Below, one piece after another: positions 1 to 8,371 of a stretch of DNA of 64,000 nucleotides (position 1 is its first letter; each line of letters starts with the position of its first letter). The notes beneath the pieces were generated by a model, which worked only from the letters and a program-made list of their open reading frames with translations, ran no database searches and was not told where the DNA came from. Source of the stretch: Clostridia bacterium (GTDB lineage: Bacteria; Bacillota; Clostridia; Peptostreptococcales; Anaerovoracaceae); assembly GCA_030537495.1 (NCBI GenBank), contig JAUNMH010000003.1, positions 62,001 to 126,000 on the forward strand. The letters are read 5' to 3'. A program made the translations under genes and the position numbers.

Positions 1-1
1 G

Positions 2-961
2 AAGCAATTTTACGTTGAGAATATTAAGAACTATCCAGAAGTCGTAGACTTCTTTATGATTAAAAGCGCTGGCATTAAGGTGGGCGCTAACAAGAAGCAG
101 TATCTAGATATATTACTAGGAGATAAAACAGGAGAAATCAATGCCAAGAAGTGGGATGTTTCTGAAACTGAAGCTGCGGAACTGGCCACTTACAAGGAAG
201 GTGACCTTATTAAGGTTAAGGCTCAGGTAACTGACTGGCAGGGGCAGACACAGCTGCGAATTACTAGAATTCGCAAGTCTAACGAGGCAGATAACCTTGA
301 AATAGAAGATTATATAAAGGCGGCGCCGGAAAAGTCAGAAGAAATGTTTGACTACATTTATGGAGTTGCTGAAAGCATGGAAGATGAGGATTTAAAGAAG
401 CTTTGCACTAAGGTTTTAAATGACAATAAGGATAGACTTATGTATTATCCTGCAGCTTCTAAGAATCACCACGCAGAGTACGGCGGACTTCTTTATCACG
501 TGAAGAGAATGCTTATGACAGGAATTGCTGTCTGCCAGATTTACACGGATCTGAATAGAGATTTGGTATGCGCAGGAGTTATTCTTCATGATATTGAGAA
601 GCTAAATGAAATTGAGTCAAATGAATACGGTGTTTCACCGGGATATTCCTTTGAGGGACAGCTTCTTGGACATATTGTTCAGGGAATCAGCTTCCTTGAT
701 AGAGAGACAAGAGCTCTTGGATTCAGCAGAGAGAAAGCAATTATGCTAGAACATATGATACTTTCACATCATTACGAACCAGAATTTGGAAGCCCGAAAA
801 AGCCATTGTTCCCTGAAGCAGAATTGCTTCACTACCTGGACATTTTAGATGCAAGAATGTTTGATATGGAAGATGCCCTGAGAGGCGTGGAACCAGGCGA
901 ATTTACAGATAGAGTGTGGGTTCTAGATAACAGAAGACTATACAAGCCTACTGGAATGTAG
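2..961 (+). CDS. yhaM: 3'-5' exoribonuclease YhaM family, 5' end outside window
   Basis: Single-strand-specific 3'-5' exonuclease of the YhaM family, which trims RNA (and DNA) ends in Bacillota. The visible 319 residues begin inside an OB-fold RNA-binding domain (the stretch ending GEINAKKWDVS is typical of the family). An HD domain follows, with a metal-binding HH in KNHHAEYGG, then HDIEK (the HD pair) and a later SHHYE. The reading frame is open to the left edge with no stop, so the real start lies upstream. An internal ATG at 56 falls in the middle of the OB fold and is not the start. The stop is followed 39 bp later by the CCA-enzyme homologue, so they are probably co-transcribed. The family call is firm; substrate in this host is inferred. 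Confidence 0.9.
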   Translation, partial: KQFYVENIKNYPEVVDFFMIKSAGIKVGANKKQYLDILLGDKTGEINAKKWDVSETEAAELATYKEGDLIKVKAQVTDWQGQTQLRITRIRKSNEADNLEIEDYIKAAPEKSEEMFDYIYGVAESMEDEDLKKLCTKVLNDNKDRLMYYPAASKNHHAEYGGLLYHVKRMLMTGIAVCQIYTDLNRDLVCAGVILHDIEKLNEIESNEYGVSPGYSFEGQLLGHIVQGISFLDRETRALGFSREKAIMLEHMILSHHYEPEFGSPKKPLFPEAELLHYLDILDARMFDMEDALRGVEPGEFTDRVWVLDNRRLYKPTGM

Positions 962-1000
962 GAGTATATATACTACAGAAATGTAGAGGGGGAAAGCCAT

Positions 1001-2251
1001 ATGATTAAGTTTAACAAGGACGTAATGCAGGCGTTACACACGCTGGAAGAGAAGAAAATAGAATGTTATGCAGTTGGAGACTGTGTGAGATGGGCACTAG
1101 CAGGAACCAGAACTTATGACTGGGACCTAGTTGCTTTCTGCACGCCAGAGCAGCTTAAGGAAACTTTCCCAGAGGGAGAAGTTCTAAGCAAATCACAGGA
1201 TGTAATTAGACTGGATTATTCTGTGGAAAATGAAGAAGAGGGATCGATTATTGATATCAGATCCGTAGACGGCAACCTTGAGGAACTACTAGAAAAACGC
1301 GGATTTACAATTGACGCGGTGGCAGACAACCCGGAGAAAAATTTAGTTGATCCTTTCAATGGAAGAGAGGACATTAAGAAAAAACTTGTTAGGACCATTG
1401 GCCCAGCAAGTGAACTTTTCAAAAAAGATCCTATAAAAATGCTTACTGCAGTAAGATTTGTTGCGGAAATGGACTTCGACCTTCACAAGGAAGTTTTCCA
1501 GGCAATTTCAGAAAACAGCAGAGCATTGGTAAATTACAATATTTCTGAAATAAGAGCAGAAATAGATAGACTTCTTGTGGGTATAAGCGCAGGAAAGGCC
1601 CTTTCTATTATGGCGGAAAGCGGACTTATGGCCTCAGTGTTTGGAGAAGATGTGGCAAAACGAATGAACCACACTGAAATGAAGGATTTCTCCATGCTCT
1701 GCGACAATATTGACAAAACTCATCAGGTTAGATTGAGAAGATGGGGACTTCTTTTCACTGTACTTGGAAAGAGAAAAGCCCTAAAGGCTGTAGAACGCAT
1801 GAGTTTTGATGAAAAAACAGACAAGTATATGACTGACGCTGTTAAGCAGATGCACGCCATTAACTTTCTTGGCGACCCAACGGCATTCAAGAAGTTCCTG
1901 TACACCTATGGAGAAGAGGAGTATCACTTCCTTCACAACCTCTCCAAGGCCCAGAGAATTATCTACGACCAGCCTTCACACAAGATTGAAGGTAGAAATT
2001 ATCTGTACGACACGATCAAAACCAACAGAGAACCTGTATTTCCTGACGACTTGGTAATCGACGAAAACGATTTGATTCAGGCGGGAATCGTGGAAACCGT
2101 TGAGAGAGCAAGAGAAGTTCTAGGTTACACTACGGCAATTGTTCATATGAAGCCTAAGAGAAACACTCGCGAGGACCTGATGAAGGCAGCAAGAAAATTC
2201 AGCAAGAGTAAGTTTGCAGTTAAGACTAGATACGTTTCATGGATGAGGTAA
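1001..2251 (+). CDS. CCA tRNA nucleotidyltransferase / poly(A) polymerase family protein, degenerate active site
   Basis: Class II nucleotidyltransferase homologue of 416 aa, the length of CCA-adding enzymes, which build or repair the tRNA 3' CCA end without a template. The head domain keeps the catalytic DxD (D40, D42). Several family signatures are altered: the usual GGxVRD reads GDCVRW (26-31), RRDFTxNA reads KRGFTIDA (99-106), and the nucleotide-selecting EDxxR reads KDPIK (142-146). The downstream ML-A-RF and helical neck/body are still recognisable. The gene abuts recD2 with no intergenic base. It may be a divergent true CCA enzyme, a poly(A)-polymerase-like enzyme, or a paralogue with another nucleotide preference. 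Family certain, activity uncertain. Confidence 0.8.
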   Translation: MIKFNKDVMQALHTLEEKKIECYAVGDCVRWALAGTRTYDWDLVAFCTPEQLKETFPEGEVLSKSQDVIRLDYSVENEEEGSIIDIRSVDGNLEELLEKRGFTIDAVADNPEKNLVDPFNGREDIKKKLVRTIGPASELFKKDPIKMLTAVRFVAEMDFDLHKEVFQAISENSRALVNYNISEIRAEIDRLLVGISAGKALSIMAESGLMASVFGEDVAKRMNHTEMKDFSMLCDNIDKTHQVRLRRWGLLFTVLGKRKALKAVERMSFDEKTDKYMTDAVKQMHAINFLGDPTAFKKFLYTYGEEEYHFLHNLSKAQRIIYDQPSHKIEGRNYLYDTIKTNREPVFPDDLVIDENDLIQAGIVETVERAREVLGYTTAIVHMKPKRNTREDLMKAARKFSKSKFAVKTRYVSWMR

Positions 2252-4474
2252 ATGGAAGAAAAAAGGGGAACACTGACAGAAGTTATATTTCACAACGAAG
2301 ATAATGGATATACCATAGGAGTGATGGAGACAGACGAGGAGATTTTTACCGTAGTCGGCTGTCTCCCTTCCTGTGCCATTGGTTCATCATACAAGTTAAG
2401 AGGAACCTTCAAGGTCCACCCAACTTACGGAGAGCAGTTTGCTTTCTCAGAATTTGAGGAAGTGCTGCCGACGGGAGTTGTAGGAATTGAAGGTTTTTTG
2501 GCGTCCGGAGTTATTAAGGGAATTGGACCTAAGATGGCGGCTGCCATAGTGCAAGTCTTTGGGGAAAATACCTTGGAAATTATGGAAGAAGAGCCGGAAA
2601 TGCTTATTAAAGTTCCTGGAATAGGTGCCAAGAAGGCAGCTGCCATTGCTGAAAGCTATGCGGCTCATAGGGAATTTGCAAAGGTTTCTATGTACTTTCA
2701 GGAATTTGGAATTTCAGCAGATTATGCGCTGAAACTGTATAAGATTTATGGTGCTGAAGCTATGGAACTGGTGGCAGAAAACCCTTATAGACTTACTTCA
2801 GAAGTTTATGGAATTGGATTTAGGAAGGCTGACGCCATAGCGTACAAAATGGGTTTTGATGCGGAGAGTCCATTTAGAATAAAGAGTGGAATAAAGTTCG
2901 CACTTACGTATTATGCCTCGGAAGGTAGCACCTATGTGCCACAGCAGGAACTTTGCGAGAAAGTGGCGCAGCTTCTGGAGTTGCCTAGTGAGATAGTTTA
3001 TGACAACCTGGTGGAAATGGCCTTCGAAGGGGAGGTCAATGTGGACACCGTAGAGGGCAGGCCGGTGGTGTACCTTTATGCCTATTACTATGCGGAGAAG
3101 AAGGTATGCAGAAACCTGGCAGCCATTGAAAATGCAAGCATGAAATCACTTAGCGTAGATGTGGACAGCATGATTGATATGACTGAGCGCGGGTCAGGAA
3201 TAGAACTTTCGTCGACTCAGAGATATGCAGTTAGAAGCGCTGTAACCAGAAGCCTGTCGGTTATTACAGGGGGACCGGGAACAGGAAAAACAACAATAAT
3301 AAATACTATTATTAATATACTGGAAGGCAGCGGCCTAAAGGTTGCAATTTCAGCGCCTACAGGGCGTGCGGCTAAGCGTATAACTGAAACCAGCGGACAC
3401 CCAGCTTACACCGTGCACAGACTTTTGGAATACTACTATTCTGAGGGCGAGGACGAAATGTGCTTCGGCAGAACGGAGGAAAATCCTTTAGACTATGACG
3501 CAGTAATCGTGGACGAAGCTTCTATGTTGGATTTACTGTTAACTCAGGGGCTAACTGATGCTATTAAGCCGGGAACCAGACTGATTCTCGTAGGGGACGT
3601 GGACCAGTTGCCATCAGTTGGGGCAGGAAACGTACTTCGCAACATTATTGAAAGTGAATACGTGCATACCGTTAAGCTGACGGATATTTTCAGGCAGGCT
3701 CAGGAAAGCATGATTGTCGTAAATGCCCATAGAATTAACGAGGGCGAAAGACCTTTCCTAAATAGCAAGGACAAGGATTTCTTCTTTATGGAAAGGAAGT
3801 CGGAAAAACAGATTAGTGACCTTATTGTGGAGCTTGTTACGGGAAGGCTTGCGGCTTATTATAAGGGGACGGACTCTTTGAAGGATATACAGGTTTTGAC
3901 CCCTGTGAAGAAGGGGATACTGGGAAGTATTGCTCTTAACAAGGTTTTGCAGGCAGCCCTTAACCCGCCGTCACTGGAGAAGGCTGAGAAAAAATTTGGG
4001 GATAGAATTTTCAGAGTTGGCGACAAGGTTATGCAGATAAAAAACAACTATCAAATCGGATGGAGAAAGCGCCGTGATTTTTCTGAGGGCGAGGGGATTT
4101 TCAACGGTGACGTAGGCTATGTTGAGGGGATCGATAAGGAATACAACACCTTGAATGTGGTCTTTGATGAGGATCGAGTAGTAACCTATGAATTCTCTAT
4201 GTTGGACGAACTGGAGCTGGCTTATGCGGTGACTGTGCACAAGAGCCAGGGTAGCGAGTTCCCAATTGTAGTCATGCCGATTTCTTGGTTCCCGCCTGTT
4301 TTAGCCACAAGAAACCTTCTGTACACGGCGGTTACAAGAGGTAAAAACCTGGTAGTTTTGGCCGGCATGGAAAATAAAATGAATGCCATGATAGATAATA
4401 ATCGAATTACTATGAGATATTCAGGATTGAAGTTCAGACTTCACAAGTTCATAGAGCTTGGACAGCTAGATTAA
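2252..4474 (+). CDS. recD2: SF1B DNA helicase RecD2
   Basis: 5'-3' DNA helicase of the RecD2 type, acting in repair and replication-fork maintenance independently of RecBC. At 740 aa it has the expected order: an N-terminal OB-like domain, tandem helix-hairpin-helix stretches (GIKGIGPKMAAAI and LIKVPGIGAKKAAAI), then the motor with Walker A GGPGTGKTT from residue 340, Walker B/DEAS motif (VIVDEASML), the QLPSVGAG motif, and a C-terminal TVHKSQGSEF typical of UvrD_C_2/viral helicase domains. The ATG follows the upstream TAA directly, which suggests translational coupling. Neighbouring comFC makes a DNA-handling theme plausible, but each is housekeeping. Confidence 0.95.
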   Translation: MEEKRGTLTEVIFHNEDNGYTIGVMETDEEIFTVVGCLPSCAIGSSYKLRGTFKVHPTYGEQFAFSEFEEVLPTGVVGIEGFLASGVIKGIGPKMAAAIVQVFGENTLEIMEEEPEMLIKVPGIGAKKAAAIAESYAAHREFAKVSMYFQEFGISADYALKLYKIYGAEAMELVAENPYRLTSEVYGIGFRKADAIAYKMGFDAESPFRIKSGIKFALTYYASEGSTYVPQQELCEKVAQLLELPSEIVYDNLVEMAFEGEVNVDTVEGRPVVYLYAYYYAEKKVCRNLAAIENASMKSLSVDVDSMIDMTERGSGIELSSTQRYAVRSAVTRSLSVITGGPGTGKTTIINTIINILEGSGLKVAISAPTGRAAKRITETSGHPAYTVHRLLEYYYSEGEDEMCFGRTEENPLDYDAVIVDEASMLDLLLTQGLTDAIKPGTRLILVGDVDQLPSVGAGNVLRNIIESEYVHTVKLTDIFRQAQESMIVVNAHRINEGERPFLNSKDKDFFFMERKSEKQISDLIVELVTGRLAAYYKGTDSLKDIQVLTPVKKGILGSIALNKVLQAALNPPSLEKAEKKFGDRIFRVGDKVMQIKNNYQIGWRKRRDFSEGEGIFNGDVGYVEGIDKEYNTLNVVFDEDRVVTYEFSMLDELELAYAVTVHKSQGSEFPIVVMPISWFPPVLATRNLLYTAVTRGKNLVVLAGMENKMNAMIDNNRITMRYSGLKFRLHKFIELGQLD

Positions 4475-4513
4475 TGTTTGAATAGATAGTAAAAGGGGAG
4501 AAGAAATACTCGT

Positions 4514-5212
4514 ATGGGGAAATTGATTGAAAAGCTTCTGAATCTCATATATCCGCCATCGCTTTATTGTAGCTGCTGCGGGAATATTATTGACGAGACC
4601 AGAACCTACAACCTCTGTGACCATTGCATTACTCACGTTAAATGGGATAGGACCACTGAACCTAGACTGGTGTCAGGAATAAAAATGCTTAGGTGCACGG
4701 AGTATGGGATTTATGAGAGAAGCCTTATTTTTGGGTTAAAATATAATAAAAAAAGATATCTGGCACGGGACATAGGCAAGATAATGGCTGACAGATTTTC
4801 CATTACGAATTTGTCGGCAGACGTGATTGTTCCAGTACCTTTGCATCGAAACAGGGAGAAGTGGAGAGGGTTCAACCAGGCCGCCTTAATGGGGAAATAT
4901 ATGGGAAAAAACTTGAATCTTCCTTGCGTACCCAACGCTCTATTGCGAACCCAAAACACTCGTGCCATGCGCGGCCTTTCGCCTACGGAGCGAGCAGAAA
5001 ACATAAGGAATGCCTTTGCTCTGAATCCCGCTTGTGTATCAAAACTCAAAGGAAAGAAAATTCTCTTAGTCGATGACTTCTATACTACAGGAAGCACGGC
5101 CAAAGAATGTGTCAGTGCTCTTTCTTCGGCGGAGCCTGAGGAAGTGATATTTCTTGCTTTTGCAGCAAAGTATCATGAAAATCCTTATGGTGAAAACAAT
5201 TATTCCACTTGA
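4514..5212 (+). CDS. comFC: ComF family phosphoribosyltransferase-like protein
   Basis: 232-aa ComFC homologue. In naturally competent Bacillota ComFC helps DNA uptake or processing together with the helicase ComFA; in other species its role is less clear. An N-terminal zinc ribbon is visible (CSCCG, later CDHC), followed by a PRTase-like domain with the PRPP-loop signature LLVDDFYTTGST near the C terminus and the conserved VPVPLH/RGFNQA segment. A GGGGAG-like ribosome site precedes the ATG at a rather long distance. No comFA lies beside it in this window. Its stop codon overlaps the -35 box of the RNA gene that follows, matching the widespread comFC / raiA-RNA / raiA arrangement. Confidence 0.92.
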   Translation: MGKLIEKLLNLIYPPSLYCSCCGNIIDETRTYNLCDHCITHVKWDRTTEPRLVSGIKMLRCTEYGIYERSLIFGLKYNKKRYLARDIGKIMADRFSITNLSADVIVPVPLHRNREKWRGFNQAALMGKYMGKNLNLPCVPNALLRTQNTRAMRGLSPTERAENIRNAFALNPACVSKLKGKKILLVDDFYTTGSTAKECVSALSSAEPEEVIFLAFAAKYHENPYGENNYST

Positions 5213-5237
5213 AATCTTTAACAATTAAAGGTAAAAT
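5209..5237 (+). promoter_or_regulatory. promoter of the raiA-motif RNA
   Basis: TTGAAA (5209-5214), a 17-bp spacer and TAAAAT (5232-5237). The -35 box overlaps the comFC stop codon (5210-5212). A start near 5243-5245 would begin transcription just before the long closing helix of the RNA, which fixes the strand of the RNA gene. Confidence 0.7.
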
Positions 5238-5243
5238 TACATT

Positions 5244-5450
5244 ATTTCCATAAAGACAGTTTGCAGTTGTCTGGGTCTGTGGTTGAAAATCCAAGCCAGT
5301 TACGGGCAAAGGGATCCACGTAAGCTGATCCGCAAGGCGGCAGTGATCATGGCGTAGCTTAGAAGTAAGTCCTCGGAAAAATTCCGGTCAAGGCGAGTGT
5401 GGGGGCAAAGACCAGGTCAGCCAGACAACTGCAGACTGTCTTTTGTTATA
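5244..5450 (+). ncRNA. raiA-motif noncoding RNA
   Basis: Structured RNA of about 200 nt between comFC and the ribosome-hibernation gene, the characteristic location of the raiA-motif RNA known from Bacillota and Actinomycetota. The segment 5255-5274 can pair with 5421-5440 in a 20-bp closing helix with only one G-U wobble, and TTTTGTT follows directly, so the helix could also terminate transcription. Inside lie further short pairing segments and purine-rich loops, and no coding frame. A sigma-A type promoter sits just upstream on the same strand. In Clostridium acetobutylicum this RNA is abundant and its loss reduces sporulation and aggregation; molecular function is unknown. The class call rests on synteny, size and the helix, not on a covariance-model search. 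Confidence 0.8.
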
Positions 5451-5471
5451 CAGGGAAATTGATATTGCAGA

Positions 5472-5506
5472 TTAAAAATGGGAGAGTTCTTTTGAACTCT
5501 CCCATT
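5472..5506 (-). terminator. intrinsic terminator of hpf
   Basis: A 13-bp perfect stem (5477-5489 with 5494-5506) and a 4-nt loop. Read on the minus strand it is followed by a T run, so it terminates hpf. It also separates hpf from the convergent raiA RNA. Confidence 0.8.
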
Positions 5507-5536
5507 GAATATTCTTATTTAGTTTTAGTGTTTACA

Positions 5537-6067
5537 TTAATATCTGGTTTCTAGAAGTCCGTAGTTGCCGTCCTTTCTGCTGTAGACAATGTTAACGCTA
5601 TCAGTCTCCATATCTAGGAATACGAAGAAATCGTGTCCTAACATTTCCATTCTGATAATGGCATCTTCAACGTCCATAGGCTGTAAATCGAATTTCTTGG
5701 TTCTAACAACCTTTACTTCTTCAACCTCTTCTTCCGGCATTTCTGGAATGTTCTCAAATCTTAATGACTTATTGTCATTGTATCTCTTCTGAAGCTTGCC
5801 CTTATATTTAGCCATCTGGCTTGAAAGCTTATCAACAGCTTTATCAATTCCCTCATATACATCAGCAGCAACTTCCTCAGCTCTGAAAACAGTGCCCTTA
5901 GCGTTAATTGTAACTTCAATCTTGTCCTTGCCTCTTTCCTGAGATAGGACTACATTGACAGTGATGTCATCTGAAAAATATTTGCCTAACTTCTCAAATT
6001 TCTTTTCCAATGTGTCTTCTAAACGCTTGTAAGTAGTGAAGTTCTTTCCAGTGATATTAATCTTCAT
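5537..6067 (-). CDS. hpf: ribosome hibernation promoting factor, long form
   Basis: Long-form HPF/RaiA (176 aa), which binds the 30S decoding region and pairs 70S ribosomes into inactive 100S dimers in stationary phase. The N-terminal S30AE domain (MKINITGKNFTTYKRLEDTL through about residue 100) is followed by a linker rich in Glu and Val. The conserved C-terminal dimerisation domain (RTKKFDLQPMDVEDAIIRMEMLGHDFFVF and VVYRR-like VNIVYSRKDGNYGLL) completes the long form. AAGGAGG sits 8 bp before the ATG. It is transcribed from its own promoter, convergent with comFC and the raiA RNA. Confidence 0.96.
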   Translation of the reverse strand: MKINITGKNFTTYKRLEDTLEKKFEKLGKYFSDDITVNVVLSQERGKDKIEVTINAKGTVFRAEEVAADVYEGIDKAVDKLSSQMAKYKGKLQKRYNDNKSLRFENIPEMPEEEVEEVKVVRTKKFDLQPMDVEDAIIRMEMLGHDFFVFLDMETDSVNIVYSRKDGNYGLLETRY

Positions 6068-6123
6068 ATGATGACCTCCTTGGTTATAATGGCTCTGTGA
6101 CGAACCATATTTTTTATGCCTCT

Positions 6124-6152
6124 ATTATAGCATCATTGTCATAAAATGTCAC
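6124..6152 (-). promoter_or_regulatory. promoter of hpf
   Basis: On the minus strand: GTGACA (6147-6152), a 17-bp spacer and TATAAT (6124-6129), giving a leader of about 50 nt before the hpf ATG. Confidence 0.7.
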
Positions 6153-6220
6153 ATGTTTTTTAAAGTTTTCTTGGTAAAAAAACTGACACGGCTGTGACAC
6201 TTGTTCTACATAATCAATCC

Positions 6221-6249
6221 TTGATATTTACACGATTTTAATGTAAAAT
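6221..6249 (+). promoter_or_regulatory. promoter of the cdaA-glmS operon
   Basis: TTGATA (6221-6226), a 17-bp spacer and TAAAAT (6244-6249). It lies 29 bp upstream of the cdaA start, which has a GAGGGGAGAG ribosome site. Confidence 0.65.
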
Positions 6250-6278
6250 TAAGGGTAGAAATTGAGAGGGGAGAGACT

Positions 6279-7127
6279 ATGCAGGCTTTTATCGATAATA
6301 TCATTTCTAACATAAGAATAAACGATGCTTTAGACATCTTAATCGTATCATATATTTGCTATAAAATTTTAGGGTTTATTAAGGAAAGCAGGGCAGAACA
6401 GTTGGTCAAAGGGCTGATTGTTTTGATCGTTGCTTTCTTTGTGTCTGATTTTTTAAATCTGTACACCCTTAATTGGATACTTAAGAGCACCATGACAATT
6501 GGTGCAATCGCTTTGGTTGTAGTGTTCCAGCCGGAACTGAGAAGAGGCCTTGAATATGTAGGAAGAAGCAAGCTGGTGAAACCTGCCTTTAGCCAAATCG
6601 GGAAAGAAAAGGCAAAGCTTATCACTGATGAGTTCGTTAAGGCTGTGTCCAACTTGTCTAGTACGAGAACTGGTGCGCTTATTGTTCTTGAAAGGGAAAC
6701 TGCCCTGACAGATATTGCTGAAACAGGAACTATAATCGACGCTAGAATTTCCCAGGAAATGATCGGAAATATTTTCTACGAAGGTGCGCCACTTCACGAT
6801 GGTGCTGTAATCGTACGTGGGGACAGACTTTACGCGGCTGGATGCGTTTTGCCGCTGACATCTAATAAGGCTTTGAATAAGAACCTGGGTACAAGGCATA
6901 GAGCCGGAATCGGAATTACAGAACACTCCGATGCTATTTCTATCATCGTAAGTGAGGAAACTGGCGTAATTTCTATGGTTCAGGACGGAAAGCTGACAAG
7001 ATTCCTAGATTCTAAGAGCGTGGAAAAGATTCTTCTAAGGTTTTATTTGTCCGGAGAGGAAGCAGACGACGGATTGCTGAATAAGCTGTTAGGCAGAATA
7101 GGAGGCAAGAAGAAAGATGCTAAATAA
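6279..7127 (+). CDS. cdaA: diadenylate cyclase CdaA
   Basis: Membrane-bound diadenylate cyclase (282 aa) that condenses two ATP into c-di-AMP, the second messenger controlling potassium, osmolyte and cell-wall homeostasis. Three N-terminal membrane segments (residues about 15-95) precede the DAC domain with its DGA motif (APLHDGAVIV) and RHR motif (GTRHRAGIGITE), both needed for catalysis. It overlaps the downstream regulator gene by 11 bp, the standard cdaA-cdaR-glmM arrangement in Bacillota. It is the first gene after a good promoter, so it heads the operon. Confidence 0.97.
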   Translation: MQAFIDNIISNIRINDALDILIVSYICYKILGFIKESRAEQLVKGLIVLIVAFFVSDFLNLYTLNWILKSTMTIGAIALVVVFQPELRRGLEYVGRSKLVKPAFSQIGKEKAKLITDEFVKAVSNLSSTRTGALIVLERETALTDIAETGTIIDARISQEMIGNIFYEGAPLHDGAVIVRGDRLYAAGCVLPLTSNKALNKNLGTRHRAGIGITEHSDAISIIVSEETGVISMVQDGKLTRFLDSKSVEKILLRFYLSGEEADDGLLNKLLGRIGGKKKDAK

Positions 7128-8349
7128 TAAGAGAGTAAATATTGTTCTGTCTGTAATAATTGCTATTTGTTTATGGACATATGTTGTAGGTGAAACTAAT
7201 CCTACAATTGTTAAGACATATAAAAATATACCTATAAAAGTTAAGAATGAGAAGGTGTTGGAGGAACAGAACCTTGCCTTAGGTGAGATGGAAACAAGCA
7301 CTGTATCAATTACTGTTAAGGGCAGCAGAAACAGAATCAACAAGATTTTGAACAGTGATATATCGGCCTATATCGATTTGGAAGAGGCAGAAAAGGGCGA
7401 AAATGTTATGAGGGTTCATATTCAAACGCCGTTTTCTGTTGAATATGAAGATAGTAGTGTGCAGACCGTTAAGGTTAATATAGAAAATATGAAGACGAAG
7501 GATATACCTGTTGTCATAGATTATGATGGTGCAGATGATTCTAAGTCTGAGGATAATAAGCCGGTAACTGTGAAGGTGATGCCAGAAACTGTAACTGTAA
7601 AAGGTGCTGAATCTAGAGTTGATGAAGTTCAAAGCGCCAGGGGCAGCATAGAGGCAAATCTTGTATCAGACGAACAGACAACATTTAACGTAAATATTAA
7701 GGCTGTTGACTCAAGTAAGAAGGAAGTACCTTATGTAAATCTGTCTCAGACAGTCGTTACTGTGCAGTCGCAGCTTACAAGGGCTAAGACTGTGCCATTA
7801 AAAGCTGATGTAACAGATAATGAAACCTCAGGCCTTGAGAAGAACTACGAAGTGCCGGAAACGATAACAGTTATGGGTAGTAGTGATGTTTTGGAAAACG
7901 TCGAATACATTAAGTGTGAGGACATAGATATTTCTGACGTAACTGAAAGTTGCCAGATACAGCTTAAGCTGATTATGCCAGAGGGTGTAAGCATTTCAAA
8001 GGCAGATAAGAAGAAGGCTGTTTTGACGGTGACTGTTGAGAAAATGTCAGATAAGACCGTTACCATAGATTCTTCGCAAATTGATATAAAGGGTTTGGGA
8101 AAGAACCTTGTAGCGGATATTGAAAATGGCAAAATCGAGATAACTGTAAGCGGAAAGAAGAGCGATTTGAGCGGATTCAGTGCTGATAAGGTATCCTTAA
8201 GTGTAAATCTTAAGGATATAGGTGCGGGCACTCATAGAGTCGAAATCTCCGCGAAAACAGATTTCGATTATGGAAGTATCAGAATAAACCCACAGACAGT
8301 TAAGGTTACTATAGAAGATGACAATGAGAATGACAACGAGGAAAACTAG
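7117..8349 (+). CDS. cdaR: CdaA regulator CdaR, YbbR-domain protein
   Basis: 410-aa extracytoplasmic regulator of CdaA. One N-terminal membrane anchor (residues about 7-25) is followed by several YbbR-type beta repeats, each with the SVTVKG/ITVxG-like pattern (for example TVSITVKGSRNRI, PETVTVKGAESRV, PETITVMGSSDVL and KIEITVSGKKSDL). The C-terminal tail is very acidic (DDNENDNEEN). In other Bacillota it modulates c-di-AMP synthesis by contact with CdaA. AGGAGG inside cdaA drives its start, and the genes overlap, so stoichiometric expression is likely. Confidence 0.93.
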   Translation: MLNNKRVNIVLSVIIAICLWTYVVGETNPTIVKTYKNIPIKVKNEKVLEEQNLALGEMETSTVSITVKGSRNRINKILNSDISAYIDLEEAEKGENVMRVHIQTPFSVEYEDSSVQTVKVNIENMKTKDIPVVIDYDGADDSKSEDNKPVTVKVMPETVTVKGAESRVDEVQSARGSIEANLVSDEQTTFNVNIKAVDSSKKEVPYVNLSQTVVTVQSQLTRAKTVPLKADVTDNETSGLEKNYEVPETITVMGSSDVLENVEYIKCEDIDISDVTESCQIQLKLIMPEGVSISKADKKKAVLTVTVEKMSDKTVTIDSSQIDIKGLGKNLVADIENGKIEITVSGKKSDLSGFSADKVSLSVNLKDIGAGTHRVEISAKTDFDYGSIRINPQTVKVTIEDDNENDNEEN

Positions 8350-8371
8350 AAAGGCATGAGGTGAGATTTAT

